A stretch of DNA of 64,000 bases from Acholeplasmatales bacterium (GCA_016288855.1 JAEELJ010000013.1:1-64000); one strand, 5' to 3'. Numbered from the stretch's first letter, positions 29,075 through 41,643 are shown. The notes: generated from the sequence alone by a model not told the origin. Program-made: numbers and translations.

Positions 29075-29488
29075 ATGGTAAAAGATATAATTAAAGGTGA
29101 ACATATATTCTTAAAGGCAGAGGATATGACTGCAATGGATATGAATGTTATTACAGATTTAGAAGATACTTTTAAGGCTAATAGAAAAGATTGCGTTGGC
29201 CTTGCAGCTAATATGATTGGTTATAACAAAAGAGCAATCATTTTAGAAGACCAAGAAGAAAAGAAGACTATTGTAATGATTAACCCAGTTATTACTAAGG
29301 CTGAATTCCCATATAATGTTGCAGAAGGCTGCCTTTCTTTAGATGAGATGCATCCTATAAAACGTTATAGAAGAATTAAGGTTGAATACTATGATAAGAA
29401 CTTCAAATTAAAGAAGAAAAGCTTCTCTGGATTTACTGCAGAAGTTATTCAGCATGAAATTGATCATACTAATGGTATTATTATTTAA
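29075..29488 (+). CDS. def: peptide deformylase
   Basis: GLAANMIG, EGCLSL, QHEIDHTNG motifs. Confidence 0.92.
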   Translation: MVKDIIKGEHIFLKAEDMTAMDMNVITDLEDTFKANRKDCVGLAANMIGYNKRAIILEDQEEKKTIVMINPVITKAEFPYNVAEGCLSLDEMHPIKRYRRIKVEYYDKNFKLKKKSFSGFTAEVIQHEIDHTNGIII

Positions 29489-29495
29489 TTGTACG

Positions 29496-29526
29496 AAAAA
29501 GATTCAGGTTTCCTGGGTCTTTTTTA
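29496..29526 (+). terminator. intrinsic terminator
   Basis: AAAAAGATTCAGG/CCTGGGTCTTTTTT. Confidence 0.75.
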
Positions 29527-29594
29527 TTTTGGAACTAAAATGCTCTTAAAATTTAAATTTTAATGTGATATAATATCATTAGAGGTGATACTAT

Positions 29595-30248
29595 ATGAAA
29601 TTTATTATAACAATCGGTAGAGAATATGGATCTGGAGGAAGATTCATCGCAAAAAAAGTTGCTGAGAAAATGGGGATTAAATTTTATGATAATGAATTAT
29701 TAACAGAAGCTGCAAAGAAATCAGGCTTAAGTGAAGCTGTATTCAAGGCTTATGATGAAAAGAAAGATTCATTCTTTGGTTCAGCTGTAGGAATGTATTC
29801 ATATGATATGTCTTTAGGCCAAAAGGTTTTCTTAGCACAATTTGATGCAATTAAGAAAATTGCTGATGAACCAGAATCATGCGTAATCGTTGGTAGATGT
29901 GCAGATTATGTTTTAAGAGATAGAAAGGATTTAGTAAATATCTTTATTTGTGCACCATTCGATGAAAGATGCTATAGAGCTATTACTTATTATCATATTC
30001 CATCTAATAAGGTTAATGCACATGTAAGAAAGATGGATAAGAAGAGAAAGGCTTATTATAATTTCTATACAGATGAAAGAGAATGGGGTAAGGCTGATAA
30101 CTACGATTTATGTATTAATTCTAAGGTTGGCGTAGATCAGTGTGTTGATGCTATTATTCGTTATACTAAGGCTAGATTTGCAATTGATGAATATGCATTA
30201 CCTGAAAATGCATGTAATGTATGTACAAGATCTGATGAAGATAAATAA
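29595..30248 (+). CDS. cytidylate kinase-like family protein
   Basis: ITIGREYGSGGRFIAKKVAEKMGIKFYDNELL. Confidence 0.85.
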   Translation: MKFIITIGREYGSGGRFIAKKVAEKMGIKFYDNELLTEAAKKSGLSEAVFKAYDEKKDSFFGSAVGMYSYDMSLGQKVFLAQFDAIKKIADEPESCVIVGRCADYVLRDRKDLVNIFICAPFDERCYRAITYYHIPSNKVNAHVRKMDKKRKAYYNFYTDEREWGKADNYDLCINSKVGVDQCVDAIIRYTKARFAIDEYALPENACNVCTRSDEDK

Positions 30249-31320
30249 TCAAATAAAGGATTATTTCAAATACTGCATAGAAAAAGGAATTAACATTGAA
30301 AAGGATGATTATGTTGAGGTTGTTGCCTCAACATCAATCATCTCTTTTATTTCAATTTTAATTGAAGTATTAAAGGAATATACAAATAATATTTATATTT
30401 CTTATAATGACGGGGAAGATTTGGAATTAGAAATAAATCATGATTGGGAATATTATCTAAATAATAAAATTAAAAATTATAAAACATTAATTTTAAAGAA
30501 ATTTAAAAGAATAAGAATAATATCTCCATTTACAATGCCAATTACTAGAACAGATGCAGTTGAAAGATATTTATCTAATACATATAGATTAAGATTTTTA
30601 CAGGATTATTTCTTATATAATCCTCATACTACAATTGCAGTGCCAAATCAAATATGGGCTTTAAAACTTAACTTATCTATGGATGAGTTATGGGAAAAGA
30701 TATTTGAATTATCTTATAAGGAGTCACCAATATTTAAATATAAAAATTTATTAAATTCACTTAATATTAAATACTTAAATTTTAAAACATCCTTAGGAAC
30801 TAATATTACCTTTGGTATGAATAAGAATTTTAAGTTTTTAGATAGATATTTAGATGGTAAGCCATATCAAGCAAATATACCTTGCCTTGAATTATTTACA
30901 TCGCCTAATAAATATGATGTTAATGGAACTATTATATCCTCAAAGCCACTTTATTATAAAGGAAGTAAAATAGATAGCTACATGCTTATTTTTAAGGATG
31001 GTAGGATTGTTTATAACGAAGGATTAGAAAATATAGTAGGTATTGATAAAACATTACAATATATAGGTGAGGTTTCTATTGTTGATGGATTTAATCCATT
31101 TATATTTTATTCAACATTATTAGATGAGAATGCAGGATGTCATATAGCGTTAGGTGAAGGCTTTAAAAACACTAGTAATGATACTGAAAATATTAATGAG
31201 TCATTAAACCATATTGATTTAGTATTTGGTTATTATGATACTGAATGTAGTGCATTACTAGAAGATGGTAGAGAAATAGAAATAATGAAGAATGGTAATT
31301 TTGTTTTTAAAGGATTATAA
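30235..31320 (+). CDS. M29-family (thermophilic type) aminopeptidase
   Basis: CLELFTSPNKYDVNG, GEVSIVD, GCHIALGEGF, HIDLVFG resemble M29 metal-ligand blocks; start within end of upstream CDS. Confidence 0.75.
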   Translation: MKINNQIKDYFKYCIEKGINIEKDDYVEVVASTSIISFISILIEVLKEYTNNIYISYNDGEDLELEINHDWEYYLNNKIKNYKTLILKKFKRIRIISPFTMPITRTDAVERYLSNTYRLRFLQDYFLYNPHTTIAVPNQIWALKLNLSMDELWEKIFELSYKESPIFKYKNLLNSLNIKYLNFKTSLGTNITFGMNKNFKFLDRYLDGKPYQANIPCLELFTSPNKYDVNGTIISSKPLYYKGSKIDSYMLIFKDGRIVYNEGLENIVGIDKTLQYIGEVSIVDGFNPFIFYSTLLDENAGCHIALGEGFKNTSNDTENINESLNHIDLVFGYYDTECSALLEDGREIEIMKNGNFVFKGL

Positions 31321-31322
31321 TA

Positions 31323-31652
31323 ATGTATATAATTGATATTCATTCAAATAAAGAAACTATAGAAATTGCAAAATATGAGCTTGATCAAGGTATTATAATA
31401 GCAAGAAAAGATAAAGATAAATTACTATGTGCCATAGTAGGGTATGGTTCATCATCAAATAAGCATAGAATTAAAACAGCTATATTAGAATACCTTAGTG
31501 AATTAAAAGATAAGAATTATATTAAAGATTATATCCTAGGGTCTGATTTAGATATTTTTTCTTCTAAGTATCAATCATTTAAATATGGTTTTAGGATACC
31601 AGAAGAAGAAAAAAAGACTAAAAATCCTGGTGCAATTTATGTGATTTTATAA
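31323..31652 (+). CDS. Smr-like domain protein
   Basis: CAIVGYGSSSNKHRIKTAILEYLSEL. Confidence 0.55.
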   Translation: MYIIDIHSNKETIEIAKYELDQGIIIARKDKDKLLCAIVGYGSSSNKHRIKTAILEYLSELKDKNYIKDYILGSDLDIFSSKYQSFKYGFRIPEEEKKTKNPGAIYVIL

Positions 31653-31815
31653 CAGAAAAAAATAAAACGTTTTCACGGAATTGAATTATATTTTAATTAT
31701 TTGTGAAAAAAAGATTTTCATTGAATAAAATTAGAAGTATAAAAATAGAAACTAAATTTTATTTCAATAATATAAAAAATGTAAAAATTCTATACGAAAA
31801 CAGGTCATAATTTCG

Positions 31816-31844
31816 TTGACATAAAATTTTAAATCATTTATAAT
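31816..31844 (+). promoter_or_regulatory. consensus sigma-A promoter for ilv-leu operon (TTGACA-17-TATAAT)
   Basis: TTGACA 31816-31821; TATAAT 31839-31844. Confidence 0.85.
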
Positions 31845-31864
31845 TACAAACGTATATTAAAAAA

Positions 31865-31924
31865 ATGCCTAGAAATTATAAGCTATTTTTATACTTTATA
31901 ACTTATAAGAGTATATACATTTGA
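31865..31924 (+). other. possible ilv leader peptide uORF
   Basis: ATG CCT AGA AAT TAT AAG CTA TTT TTA TAC TTT ATA ACT TAT AAG AGT ATA TAC ATT TGA = MPRNYKLFLYFITYKSIYI*, stop 14 nt before ilvN GTG; no clear SD. Confidence 0.35.
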
Positions 31925-31938
31925 AAGGGGGCTATATA

Positions 31939-32448
31939 GTGGCAAGACACACATTATCAGTATTAGTAAATAATCATATGGGCGTTTTATCTAGAGTATC
32001 TGGATTGTTCTCAAGACGTGGTTTCTCTATTGAAAGTATTGTATCAGGTACTACTGAGGATAGAGAACTAGCAAGAATGACTATCGTAGTTGAATGCGAT
32101 GATGTTGAATTTGAACAAATTAAGCATCAGTTAGCAAAACTTATGGATGTACAAGCCATTTCTGAGTGCTTTGAAGATAATTCAGTACAACGCGAGCTTG
32201 CTCTTGTAAAGGTTGATTGCCCAGCTAAAAAGAGAACTGAAGTATTAGAAATTGCTAATATATTTAGAGCTCACGTCATAGATGTTACTAGTAGCACAGT
32301 TATTTTTGAAGTAACAGGTGACAGAGGCAAAATCACTGCTATGATTAAGATGCTAGATGAATTTGGTATCAAAGAAGTCATTAGAACAGGTACAGTTGCC
32401 TTAGACCGTGGTTTAGGTCAACTTAAAAAGTATAATTTAGAAAACTAA
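31939..32448 (+). CDS. ilvN: acetolactate synthase small (regulatory) subunit
   Basis: (V/M)ARHTLSVLVNNHMGVLSRVSGLFSRRGFSIESI; GTG start after aaaggggg. Confidence 0.95.
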   Translation: MARHTLSVLVNNHMGVLSRVSGLFSRRGFSIESIVSGTTEDRELARMTIVVECDDVEFEQIKHQLAKLMDVQAISECFEDNSVQRELALVKVDCPAKKRTEVLEIANIFRAHVIDVTSSTVIFEVTGDRGKITAMIKMLDEFGIKEVIRTGTVALDRGLGQLKKYNLEN

Positions 32449-32469
32449 TAAAAAATTTAAGGAGAATGA

Positions 32470-33531
<1,062 letters not shown>

Positions 33532-33558
33532 TCTATAATTATTAATTTAACTAATAGT

Positions 33559-33599
33559 GAGAAAGTGGAAGCCATATAAAAAGGCTTGCCACTTTTCTT
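33559..33599 (+). promoter_or_regulatory. intergenic hairpin (possible attenuator/processing site) between ilvC and cimA
   Basis: gagaaagtggaagcc...ggcttgccacttttc. Confidence 0.5.
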
Positions 33600-33621
33600 G
33601 CATAAAAAAGGGGTGTATTTC

Positions 33622-35193
33622 ATGAAGGAAATCAGTATATTTGATTCGACTTTAAGAGATGGTGCCCAAGCAGAAGGAATAAGCTTTTCGGTTACTGATA
33701 AAATTAAAATTGCAAAAGCTTTAGATGAATTAGGTATATCATTTATTGAAGCTGGTAACCCTGGTTCTAATAAAAAGGACCTTGAATTTTTTAAAGAAGC
33801 TAAAAGCATTAATTTTAAAAATTCAAAGCTTGTTGCATTTGGTAGTACTAGAAGAGCAGGACAGGATGTAAGTAAGGATGCTAATTTATTAGCTTTACTT
33901 GAGGCTGATACTGAATATGTTTGTATATTTGGTAAATCTAGCGATTTCCATGTTACTGAGATTATTAATACAACCAAAGAAGAAAATTTAAATATGATTT
34001 TTGATACCATTACCTTTTTGAAGTCAAAGGGTAAGAAAGTATTTTATGACGCAGAGCATTTCTTTGATGGTTATAAGTCAAATAGAGAATATGCTTTAGA
34101 AACATTAAAGACAGCTTGTAAAGCAGGAGCTTTATGCTTAATTTTGTGTGATACAAATGGTGGAACTTTCCCAACAGAATTATTAGAAATTATTAATGAT
34201 GTAAAGGAAAATGTTTCATGTCCAATTGGAATTCATGCACATAATGATGGTGGTATGGCAGTTGCCTTATCTCTTCTTGCTATAGAGGCTGGATGTATTC
34301 AGGTTCAGGGTACCTTACTCGGATATGGTGAAAGATGTGGTAATGCGAATCTTTCCACAATTATAGCCAATTTAGAGTTAAAGCGTGGTTATAAATGTTT
34401 ACCAGAAGGTAATATAAAGGAATTAACATCAATTTCAAGAGAAGTTGCAGAAATATCTAATTTCTCACTTGATGGTGGTATGCCTTTTGTTGGTGCACAT
34501 TCATTTGCTCACAAGGCTGGTATGCATGTGGATGGAGTTTATAAAAATCCGAAATCATTTGAACATATTAATCCTGAAGCTGTTGGCAACGAAAGAAGAT
34601 TTTTAATTAGTGAGGTTGCAGGTAAGTCAACTGTCCTTGCTAAGATTAATAAAATATATCCTGATATTACAAAGGATGATCCTAGACTTACTGAAATAAT
34701 TAAAACTATAAAGGATTTAGAATATGGTGGATATCAGTTTGAAGGTGCAGATGCATCATTTGCTTTAATTGTGCATAAAGCATTTGGTGATTTTAGTCCA
34801 TATTTTAAAGTAAATAACTTTAAAACAATTGGAGAAGGACCTTTAATTAATGACAAATTATCTGCTTCTGCAATTATCAATGTAACAGTTGGTGATAAAG
34901 AAGAGGTAACTGGAGCAAACGGTAATGGTCCAGTAGATGCCTTAAATAAGGCATTAAGAAAAGCTATTGGTACATTCTATCCTGTCTTAAATGATGTACA
35001 TCTATCAGATTACAAGGTTAGAATTTTAGATGGAAAAGAATCAGCTACAGCTGCAAAGACTAGAGTTATTATTGAATTTACAGATGGTAAAATGACTTGG
35101 TCTACAGTTGGTGTATCAAGAGATATTATTGAAGCATCATTTAAGGCTTTAACTGATGCTATTGAGTATAAATTATATAAGGAGAATAAATAA
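33622..35193 (+). CDS. cimA: (R)-citramalate synthase
   Basis: [50 protein letters not shown]; regulatory C-terminal domain; ~524 aa. Confidence 0.88.
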   Translation: MKEISIFDSTLRDGAQAEGISFSVTDKIKIAKALDELGISFIEAGNPGSNKKDLEFFKEAKSINFKNSKLVAFGSTRRAGQDVSKDANLLALLEADTEYVCIFGKSSDFHVTEIINTTKEENLNMIFDTITFLKSKGKKVFYDAEHFFDGYKSNREYALETLKTACKAGALCLILCDTNGGTFPTELLEIINDVKENVSCPIGIHAHNDGGMAVALSLLAIEAGCIQVQGTLLGYGERCGNANLSTIIANLELKRGYKCLPEGNIKELTSISREVAEISNFSLDGGMPFVGAHSFAHKAGMHVDGVYKNPKSFEHINPEAVGNERRFLISEVAGKSTVLAKINKIYPDITKDDPRLTEIIKTIKDLEYGGYQFEGADASFALIVHKAFGDFSPYFKVNNFKTIGEGPLINDKLSASAIINVTVGDKEEVTGANGNGPVDALNKALRKAIGTFYPVLNDVHLSDYKVRILDGKESATAAKTRVIIEFTDGKMTWSTVGVSRDIIEASFKALTDAIEYKLYKENK

Positions 35194-35195
35194 CT

Positions 35196-36470
35196 ATGGG
35201 AATGACAATGACACAGAAGATTCTAGCAGCACATGCTGGCTTAGATTCTGTAAAAGCTGGTCAGTTAATTATTTGTGACCTTGATTTAGTTCATGGTAAC
35301 GATATTACTACACCAGTTGCAGTAAAAGTATTTAACAATATTGGTAAAGAAGAAGTATTCGATAAGGAAAAGATTTCAATTGTTCCTGACCACTTTGTTC
35401 CAAACAAGGATATTAAGTCTGCTGAACAATGCAAATTTATTAGAGAATTTGCTCGTGAAAAGGGAGTTGTTAACTTCTTTGAAGTTGGTCAAATGGGTAT
35501 CGAACATGCATTATTACCTGAAAAGGGCTTAGTAGTTGCAGGTGATGTCGTTATCGGTGCGGATTCTCATACTTGTACATATGGTGCATTAGGTGCATTC
35601 TCAACAGGTGTAGGTTCTACAGATATGGCTGCTGGTATGGCAACAGGTAAGGCTTGGTTTAAAGTACCTTCAGCATTAAAGTTTAATTTAACAGGTAAGT
35701 TAAATAAGGATGTTTCAGGTAAGGATGTAATTTTACACATCATTGGTATGATTGGTGTAGATGGTGCCTTATATAAGTCAATGGAATTCTCAGGACCTGG
35801 TCTTAAGAATTTATCTATGGACTCTCGTTTATCAATGGCAAATATGGCAATTGAAGCAGGTGCTAAAAATGGTATTTTTGCAGTTGATGAATTAACATTA
35901 GATTATATTAAGAATCATTCAAAGAAGACTCCAGTAGTATATGAAGCAGATGCTGATGCAGAATATGATGAAGTTTATGATATTGATTTATCAAAGATTC
36001 GTCCAACTGTTGCATTCCCTCATCTACCTGAAAATACTCGTACAGTTGATGAAATTGGTGAAAAAGAAGTAAAGATTGACCAAGTAGTTATCGGTTCATG
36101 TACAAATGGTCGTATGGAAGATTTAAGAATTGCACATTCTATTATTAAAGGTAAGAAAGTTTCAAAGGATATAAGAGTTATTATTATTCCTGGTACACAA
36201 AAGATTTATTTACAAGCAATTGCAGAAGGAATCATCCAGGATTTAGTAGAAGCAGGTTGTGCAATTTCAACTCCAACATGTGGACCATGCTTAGGTGGTT
36301 ATATGGGTATCTTAGCTGCAGGCGAAAGATGTGTATCAACAACTAACCGTAACTTCGTAGGTCGTATGGGTCATGTTGATTCAGAGGTTTATCTTGCATC
36401 TCCTTCTACAGCAGCTGCAAGTGCATTAACAGGTTATATTACTAACCCTGACAAGTATATGGAGGATTAA
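35196..36470 (+). CDS. leuC: 3-isopropylmalate dehydratase large subunit
   Basis: [37 protein letters not shown]. Confidence 0.93.
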   Translation: MGMTMTQKILAAHAGLDSVKAGQLIICDLDLVHGNDITTPVAVKVFNNIGKEEVFDKEKISIVPDHFVPNKDIKSAEQCKFIREFAREKGVVNFFEVGQMGIEHALLPEKGLVVAGDVVIGADSHTCTYGALGAFSTGVGSTDMAAGMATGKAWFKVPSALKFNLTGKLNKDVSGKDVILHIIGMIGVDGALYKSMEFSGPGLKNLSMDSRLSMANMAIEAGAKNGIFAVDELTLDYIKNHSKKTPVVYEADADAEYDEVYDIDLSKIRPTVAFPHLPENTRTVDEIGEKEVKIDQVVIGSCTNGRMEDLRIAHSIIKGKKVSKDIRVIIIPGTQKIYLQAIAEGIIQDLVEAGCAISTPTCGPCLGGYMGILAAGERCVSTTNRNFVGRMGHVDSEVYLASPSTAAASALTGYITNPDKYMED

Positions 36471-36472
36471 TC

Positions 36473-36991
36473 ATGGAAAAGGCAAAAGGAAAAGTAATTT
36501 GCTATGGTGCTGACATCGATACAGATGTTATCATTCCAGCAAGATATTTAAATACATCAGATCCATTAGAGCTTGCAAAGCACTGTATGGAAGATTCAAA
36601 AGAAGATATTAACGCAGGTAAGAAGCCTTTCGCTCAAAGAGTTGAAAAAGGTAATATCATGGTTGCAGATAAGAATTTCGGTTGTGGTTCATCAAGAGAA
36701 CATGCACCTGTCGCTATTAAGGCATCTGGTATTTCTTGCGTAATTGCAAAGACATTTGCTCGTATTTTCTATAGAAATTCAATTAATATCGGACTTCCAA
36801 TTTTGGAATGTCCTGATGCAGTTGAGGATATTAAGGATGGAGATATTGTTGAAGTAGATTTTGATAATGGTGTTATTATCAATGAATCAACTGGACATAA
36901 GTTCCAGGCAGCTCCATTCCCACCATTTATGCAAAAGATTATTGCAAATGGCGGATTAGTTAACACAATTAAAAAAGGAGAATTTAAGTAA
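36473..36991 (+). CDS. leuD: 3-isopropylmalate dehydratase small subunit
   Basis: [28 protein letters not shown]. Confidence 0.94.
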   Translation: MEKAKGKVICYGADIDTDVIIPARYLNTSDPLELAKHCMEDSKEDINAGKKPFAQRVEKGNIMVADKNFGCGSSREHAPVAIKASGISCVIAKTFARIFYRNSINIGLPILECPDAVEDIKDGDIVEVDFDNGVIINESTGHKFQAAPFPPFMQKIIANGGLVNTIKKGEFK

Positions 36992-36992
36992 A

Positions 36993-38099
36993 ATGAGTAA
37001 GAAGACTTTTAATATTGTTACATTACCTGGTGATGGTATCGGTCCAGATATCGTTGGTGAAGCTGTTAAGGTAATGAAGAGAATTGGTGAAATCTATGGA
37101 TATGAATTCAATATCATCGAAAAGAGAATGGGTGGTATTGCAATTGATGTTGATGGAACTTCACTTCCTCAAGATACAATTGATGCTGCATTAGCATCTG
37201 ATGCAGTTTTATTAGGAGCAGTTGGTGGTCCTAAGTGGGATCATTTAACTAATGGTGACCGTCCTGAAAAGGGATTATTAGGAATCCGTGGTGCATTAAA
37301 GCTATATGCTAACTTAAGACCAGCTGTATTATATCCACAGCTAAAGCATACTTCTCCATTAAAAGAAGAAATCATTGGTGATGGCTTAGATATCTTAGTT
37401 GTAAGAGAATTAACTGGTGGTATGTACTTTGGTGAAAAGGCTAATTCACCTGCATATGATACTACAAAGCCTGATACTTGGGCTTCAGATTTAGAAAAGT
37501 ATTCTGTATTTGAAGTAGAAAGAATCTTAAGAAAGGGCTTTGAAGCTGCAAGAAAGCGTAATAAGAAGCTTTGCTGCGTACATAAGGCAAACGTACTTGA
37601 ATCTTCTAGATTATGGAGATCAGTATTTGAAAGAGTTAAATTAGAATATACTGATGTTGAAACATCTGAATTATATGTAGATAATGCTGCAATGCAGTTA
37701 GTTAGAAATCCTCGTCAATTTGATGTAATCGTTACATCTAACATTTTCGGTGATATTTTAACTGATGAAGCATCTCAGGTTGCAGGTTCAATTGGTATGT
37801 TAGCATCTGCATCACTTGGTGATGGTACATTAGGTTTATATGAACCTATTCATGGCTCTGCACCAGATATTGCTGGTAAGAATCTTGCTAACCCACTTGC
37901 AACTATCTTATCAGTACCAATGTTATTTAGATATTCATTAGGTCTAGATAAGGAAGCTAAGGCTATTGAAGATGCAGTTAATGAAGTATTAAATGCCGGA
38001 TATAGAACTGGTGACATTTTCAATAAGGAAAAGGATGATCCATCTAAGAAGGTTGGAACTAAGGAAATGGGCGCATTAGTTGTTGCTGCTTTAAAGTAA
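36993..38099 (+). CDS. leuB: 3-isopropylmalate dehydrogenase
   Basis: LPGDGIGPDIVGEAVKVM; GGPKWDHL; GLYEPIHGSAPDIAGK. Confidence 0.95.
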   Translation: MSKKTFNIVTLPGDGIGPDIVGEAVKVMKRIGEIYGYEFNIIEKRMGGIAIDVDGTSLPQDTIDAALASDAVLLGAVGGPKWDHLTNGDRPEKGLLGIRGALKLYANLRPAVLYPQLKHTSPLKEEIIGDGLDILVVRELTGGMYFGEKANSPAYDTTKPDTWASDLEKYSVFEVERILRKGFEAARKRNKKLCCVHKANVLESSRLWRSVFERVKLEYTDVETSELYVDNAAMQLVRNPRQFDVIVTSNIFGDILTDEASQVAGSIGMLASASLGDGTLGLYEPIHGSAPDIAGKNLANPLATILSVPMLFRYSLGLDKEAKAIEDAVNEVLNAGYRTGDIFNKEKDDPSKKVGTKEMGALVVAALK

Positions 38100-38151
38100 T
38101 TTAAAGAAAGCTTAGTTATTAAATAAGATTAAATTTTGGAGGTACAAATAA

Positions 38152-39819
38152 ATGAAGAGTGATATTGTAAAAAAGAGACCAGAAATGGTTCCAAACCGTT
38201 CTCTTTTTAAAGCATTAGGATTTACAGATGAAGAAATCGAAAGACCACTAATCGGAGTTGTCTGCGCTAAGTCAGATATTGTCCCAGGTCATCAGCAGCT
38301 AGATAGAATTGCAGAAGCTGTTAAAACTGGTATTCTTATGAATGGTGGTACTCCAATTGTTGTACCTGCAATCGGTGTTTGTGACGGTATCGCAATGGGC
38401 CACGAAGGTATGAAATATTCTTTAGTAACTCGTGAGCTTATTGCTGATTCAGTTGAATGTATGGCTAAGGCTCATGCATTTGATGGTTTAGTTTTAATCC
38501 CTAACTGTGACAAAATTGTTCCAGGTATGTTAATGGGCGCATGTAGATTAAATCTTCCTACAATTGTTTGCTCAGGCGGACCTATGCTTGCTGGTCATGT
38601 TAATGGTAAGAAAACAAGCTTATCATCAACATTTGAAGCAGTAGGTAAGTATTTATCTGGACAAATCACTGAAGAAGAATTAAGAGAATATGAAGATCAT
38701 TCATGTCCAGGATGTGGTTCATGCTCTGGTATGTATACAGCAAATTCAATGAACTGTATGTGTGAATCATTAGGTATTGCATTACCTGGTCATGGTACTA
38801 TACCTGCAGTTTATGCGGATAGAACACGTCTTGCTAAGAAATCCGGAATGAAAATTATGGATTTAGTAAGAGACAATGTTAGAATTAGAGACATCATTAA
38901 TGAAAAGTCATTTAGAAATGCATTAGCAATGGATATGGCTTTAGGATGCTCTACTAATACAATGCTTCATTTACCAGCAATTGCTCATGAAGCAGGTGTT
39001 AAGATTAATTTAGAAATGGCAAATGAAATTTCTTATAAGACACCAAATTTATGTCATTTAGCTCCAGCTGGACATACTTATATGGAAGAGTTAAATGAAG
39101 CAGGTGGTATTTCTGCAGTAATGAAGGAATTATCAAATATTCCTGGTGCACTAAATCTAGATTTACCAACTGTTACAGGAAAAACTATTAGAGAAAATAT
39201 AAAACTTTCTAGAAATAAGAATCCTGAAATTATCCGTCCAATAGATAATCCATTCTCAAAGACAGGTGGAATTGCAGTATTAAAGGGTAATTTAGCACCA
39301 GATGGATGCGTTGTTAAGCGTGGTGCTGTTGATCCTAATATGTTAGTTCACACTTGTACAGCTAAATGCTTTAATTCAGAAGAAGAAGCAATTGCTGCAA
39401 TTGATGGTGGTAAGATTTCTAAGGGAGATATTGTTGTTATTCGTTATGAAGGCCCTAAGGGTGGACCTGGTATGAGAGAAATGCTTGCTCCTACATCTCG
39501 TCTTGCTGGTATGGGACTTGATAAGGATGTTGCATTAATTACAGATGGTCGTTTCTCAGGTGCAACACGTGGTGCATCAATTGGCCACGTATCTCCAGAA
39601 GCTGCTGAAGGTGGATTAATTGGTTTAGTTGAAGACGGAGACCAAATTCATATTGATATGATAAAATGTACAATTGAATTATTAGTTTCAGATGAAGTAA
39701 TTAATGAAAGACGTAAGAACTTTAAAATGGTATTAAAGCCAGTAACTGGTTATCTAAAGCGTTATAGAAAGCTTGTAACATCAGCTGCTAGCGGCGCAAT
39801 CTTCTCAGATGAAGATTAA
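38152..39819 (+). CDS. ilvD: dihydroxy-acid dehydratase
   Basis: [37 protein letters not shown]. Confidence 0.96.
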   Translation: MKSDIVKKRPEMVPNRSLFKALGFTDEEIERPLIGVVCAKSDIVPGHQQLDRIAEAVKTGILMNGGTPIVVPAIGVCDGIAMGHEGMKYSLVTRELIADSVECMAKAHAFDGLVLIPNCDKIVPGMLMGACRLNLPTIVCSGGPMLAGHVNGKKTSLSSTFEAVGKYLSGQITEEELREYEDHSCPGCGSCSGMYTANSMNCMCESLGIALPGHGTIPAVYADRTRLAKKSGMKIMDLVRDNVRIRDIINEKSFRNALAMDMALGCSTNTMLHLPAIAHEAGVKINLEMANEISYKTPNLCHLAPAGHTYMEELNEAGGISAVMKELSNIPGALNLDLPTVTGKTIRENIKLSRNKNPEIIRPIDNPFSKTGGIAVLKGNLAPDGCVVKRGAVDPNMLVHTCTAKCFNSEEEAIAAIDGGKISKGDIVVIRYEGPKGGPGMREMLAPTSRLAGMGLDKDVALITDGRFSGATRGASIGHVSPEAAEGGLIGLVEDGDQIHIDMIKCTIELLVSDEVINERRKNFKMVLKPVTGYLKRYRKLVTSAASGAIFSDED

Positions 39820-39843
39820 TAATGAATTAAAGAGGTGAAAGTT

Positions 39844-41511
39844 ATGAAGCTTAATGGTTCACAGATTCTTATTGAGTGTCTTGTTGAACAGGGTGTAGAT
39901 ACTATATTTGGTTACCCAGGTGGAGCTATATTAAATATCTATGATGAGTTATACAAGAATCAAGATAGAATTACTCATATATTAACAAGCCATGAGCAGG
40001 GTGCATCTCACGCTGCAGATGGTTACGCAAGATCTACAGGTAAGACTGGTGTATGCCTTGCAACTTCAGGACCTGGTGCAACAAATCTTGTTACTGGTAT
40101 TGCAACAGCATATATGGATTCAGTTCCTATGGTTGCAATCACAGGAAATGTAGGTACAAGTTCTTTAGGTAAGGATTCATTTCAGGAAGTAGATATTGCA
40201 GGCATTACAATGCCTATTACAAAGCATAATTACATTGTAAAAGATGTAAAGAAGCTTGCTGATACTATCCGTGAAGCATTCGAAATTGCTAGATCTGGTC
40301 GTCCAGGTCCAGTATTAATCGATATTCCAAAGGATATTACAGCAGCAGTTACTGAATTTACTCCAAAGAAGATAGATTTTGAAAAGCAAGTAAAGCCAGT
40401 AAAGGAAGTCTCAGAAGATAAGATTAAGGAAGTAGCAGAGCTTATTAATAACGCAAAGAAGCCATTCATTTATGCAGGTGGAGGAGTTATTAGAAGTAAT
40501 GCAGCAAAAGAATTAACAGAATTTGCAGAAATGATGGATATCCCAACATCTACATCATTAATGGGTATTGGTGCATTTGACCAAACAAGCCCATTATCAA
40601 CAGGGCTAATTGGTATGCACGGTACAGTTGCATCTAATAAGAGTGTTGTTGAATGTGATTTATTATTAGCATTTGGTGTTAGATTTAGTGATCGTGTATT
40701 ATCAAATCATAGACATTTTGCAGAAAATGCAAAAATTGTACATGTTGATATTGATTTAGCAGAAATTGATAAGAATATTAAGGATGATTATCCATTAGTT
40801 ATGGATATGAAGGAATTCTTAGTTAGAGTTAAAAAATATTTATTACCAAAGAAGAATCCTCAATGGTTAGCTTTAGTTGGTACATGGAAGAATATTTTTA
40901 AGGATAACCAAGTATCTGATCAATTAAAGCCTAGATATTTCATGGAAGCTATTTATGAAGTTACTAAGGGTGATTGCTTTATTGCAACAGAAGTAGGACA
41001 ACATCAATTATGGGCTTGTCAATATTTCACTTATACTAAGCCACATCGTTTAATTACATCCGGTGGTCTTGGTACAATGGGATATGGCTTAGGTGCTGCA
41101 ATTGGTACACAAATTGGTAACCCTGATGCAATTGTATTTAATATTGCTGGTGATGGTTCATTCCGTATGAATTGTAATGAATTATTAACTGTTTCAAGAA
41201 ACAACCTACCTATTATTGAAGTTATTGCAAACAATAATGTTTTAGGTATGGTTAGACAATGGCAAACTGCATTCTATGGAAAGAGATATTCTCAAACAAC
41301 ATTAGATAACAATCTTGATTATGAAGCATTATGTAAGGCATTTAAGATTGATTATTATGAAGCAAAAACAAAAGAAGAATATAAGCATGCAGTAGAATTA
41401 GCTGTTAAGAACAGACGTCCTGCACTTATCAATGCATATGTTTTAACAGATGAAAAGGTATTACCAATGGTTGCTCCTGGCAAGCCAATTGATGACATTA
41501 TGTTAAAGTAA
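39844..41511 (+). CDS. ilvB: acetolactate synthase large (catalytic) subunit
   Basis: DTIFGYPGGAILNIYDEL...HEQGASHAADGYAR...GDGSFRMNCNELLTVSRNNLP. Confidence 0.96.
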   Translation: MKLNGSQILIECLVEQGVDTIFGYPGGAILNIYDELYKNQDRITHILTSHEQGASHAADGYARSTGKTGVCLATSGPGATNLVTGIATAYMDSVPMVAITGNVGTSSLGKDSFQEVDIAGITMPITKHNYIVKDVKKLADTIREAFEIARSGRPGPVLIDIPKDITAAVTEFTPKKIDFEKQVKPVKEVSEDKIKEVAELINNAKKPFIYAGGGVIRSNAAKELTEFAEMMDIPTSTSLMGIGAFDQTSPLSTGLIGMHGTVASNKSVVECDLLLAFGVRFSDRVLSNHRHFAENAKIVHVDIDLAEIDKNIKDDYPLVMDMKEFLVRVKKYLLPKKNPQWLALVGTWKNIFKDNQVSDQLKPRYFMEAIYEVTKGDCFIATEVGQHQLWACQYFTYTKPHRLITSGGLGTMGYGLGAAIGTQIGNPDAIVFNIAGDGSFRMNCNELLTVSRNNLPIIEVIANNNVLGMVRQWQTAFYGKRYSQTTLDNNLDYEALCKAFKIDYYEAKTKEEYKHAVELAVKNRRPALINAYVLTDEKVLPMVAPGKPIDDIMLK

Positions 41512-41516
41512 ATTTA

Positions 41517-41543
41517 TGGTGGATTAATTCCACCATTTTTTTA
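41517..41543 (+). terminator. terminator of ilv-leu operon
   Basis: atggtgg...ccaccat + T7. Confidence 0.85.
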
Positions 41544-41554
41544 TTTTATTTACC

Positions 41555-41582
41555 TTGACATAATAGAAAAAAGTATTATAAT
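41555..41582 (+). promoter_or_regulatory. promoter TTGACA-16-TATAAT for DUF3793/flavodoxin
   Basis: TTGACA 41555-41560; TATAAT 41577-41582. Confidence 0.8.
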
Positions 41583-41591
41583 TTAATTAGG

Positions 41592-41643
41592 TTAGTTAAT
41601 ACTAACTTATTATTTTTAAAAAAAGTAGTTAGCTATAACTAAT
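41592..41643. promoter_or_regulatory. two copies of inverted repeat AGTTA-N4-TAACT (candidate operators)
   Basis: TTAGTTA ATAC TAACTTA (41592-41609) and GTAGTTA GCTA TAACTAA (41625-41642), centres 33 bp apart, just downstream of -10. Confidence 0.65.

Noticed and set aside
31845-31938. T-box leader upstream of ilvN
   Set aside because: No T-box sequence (AGGGTGGNACCGCG-like), no specifier-type stems, leader too short.
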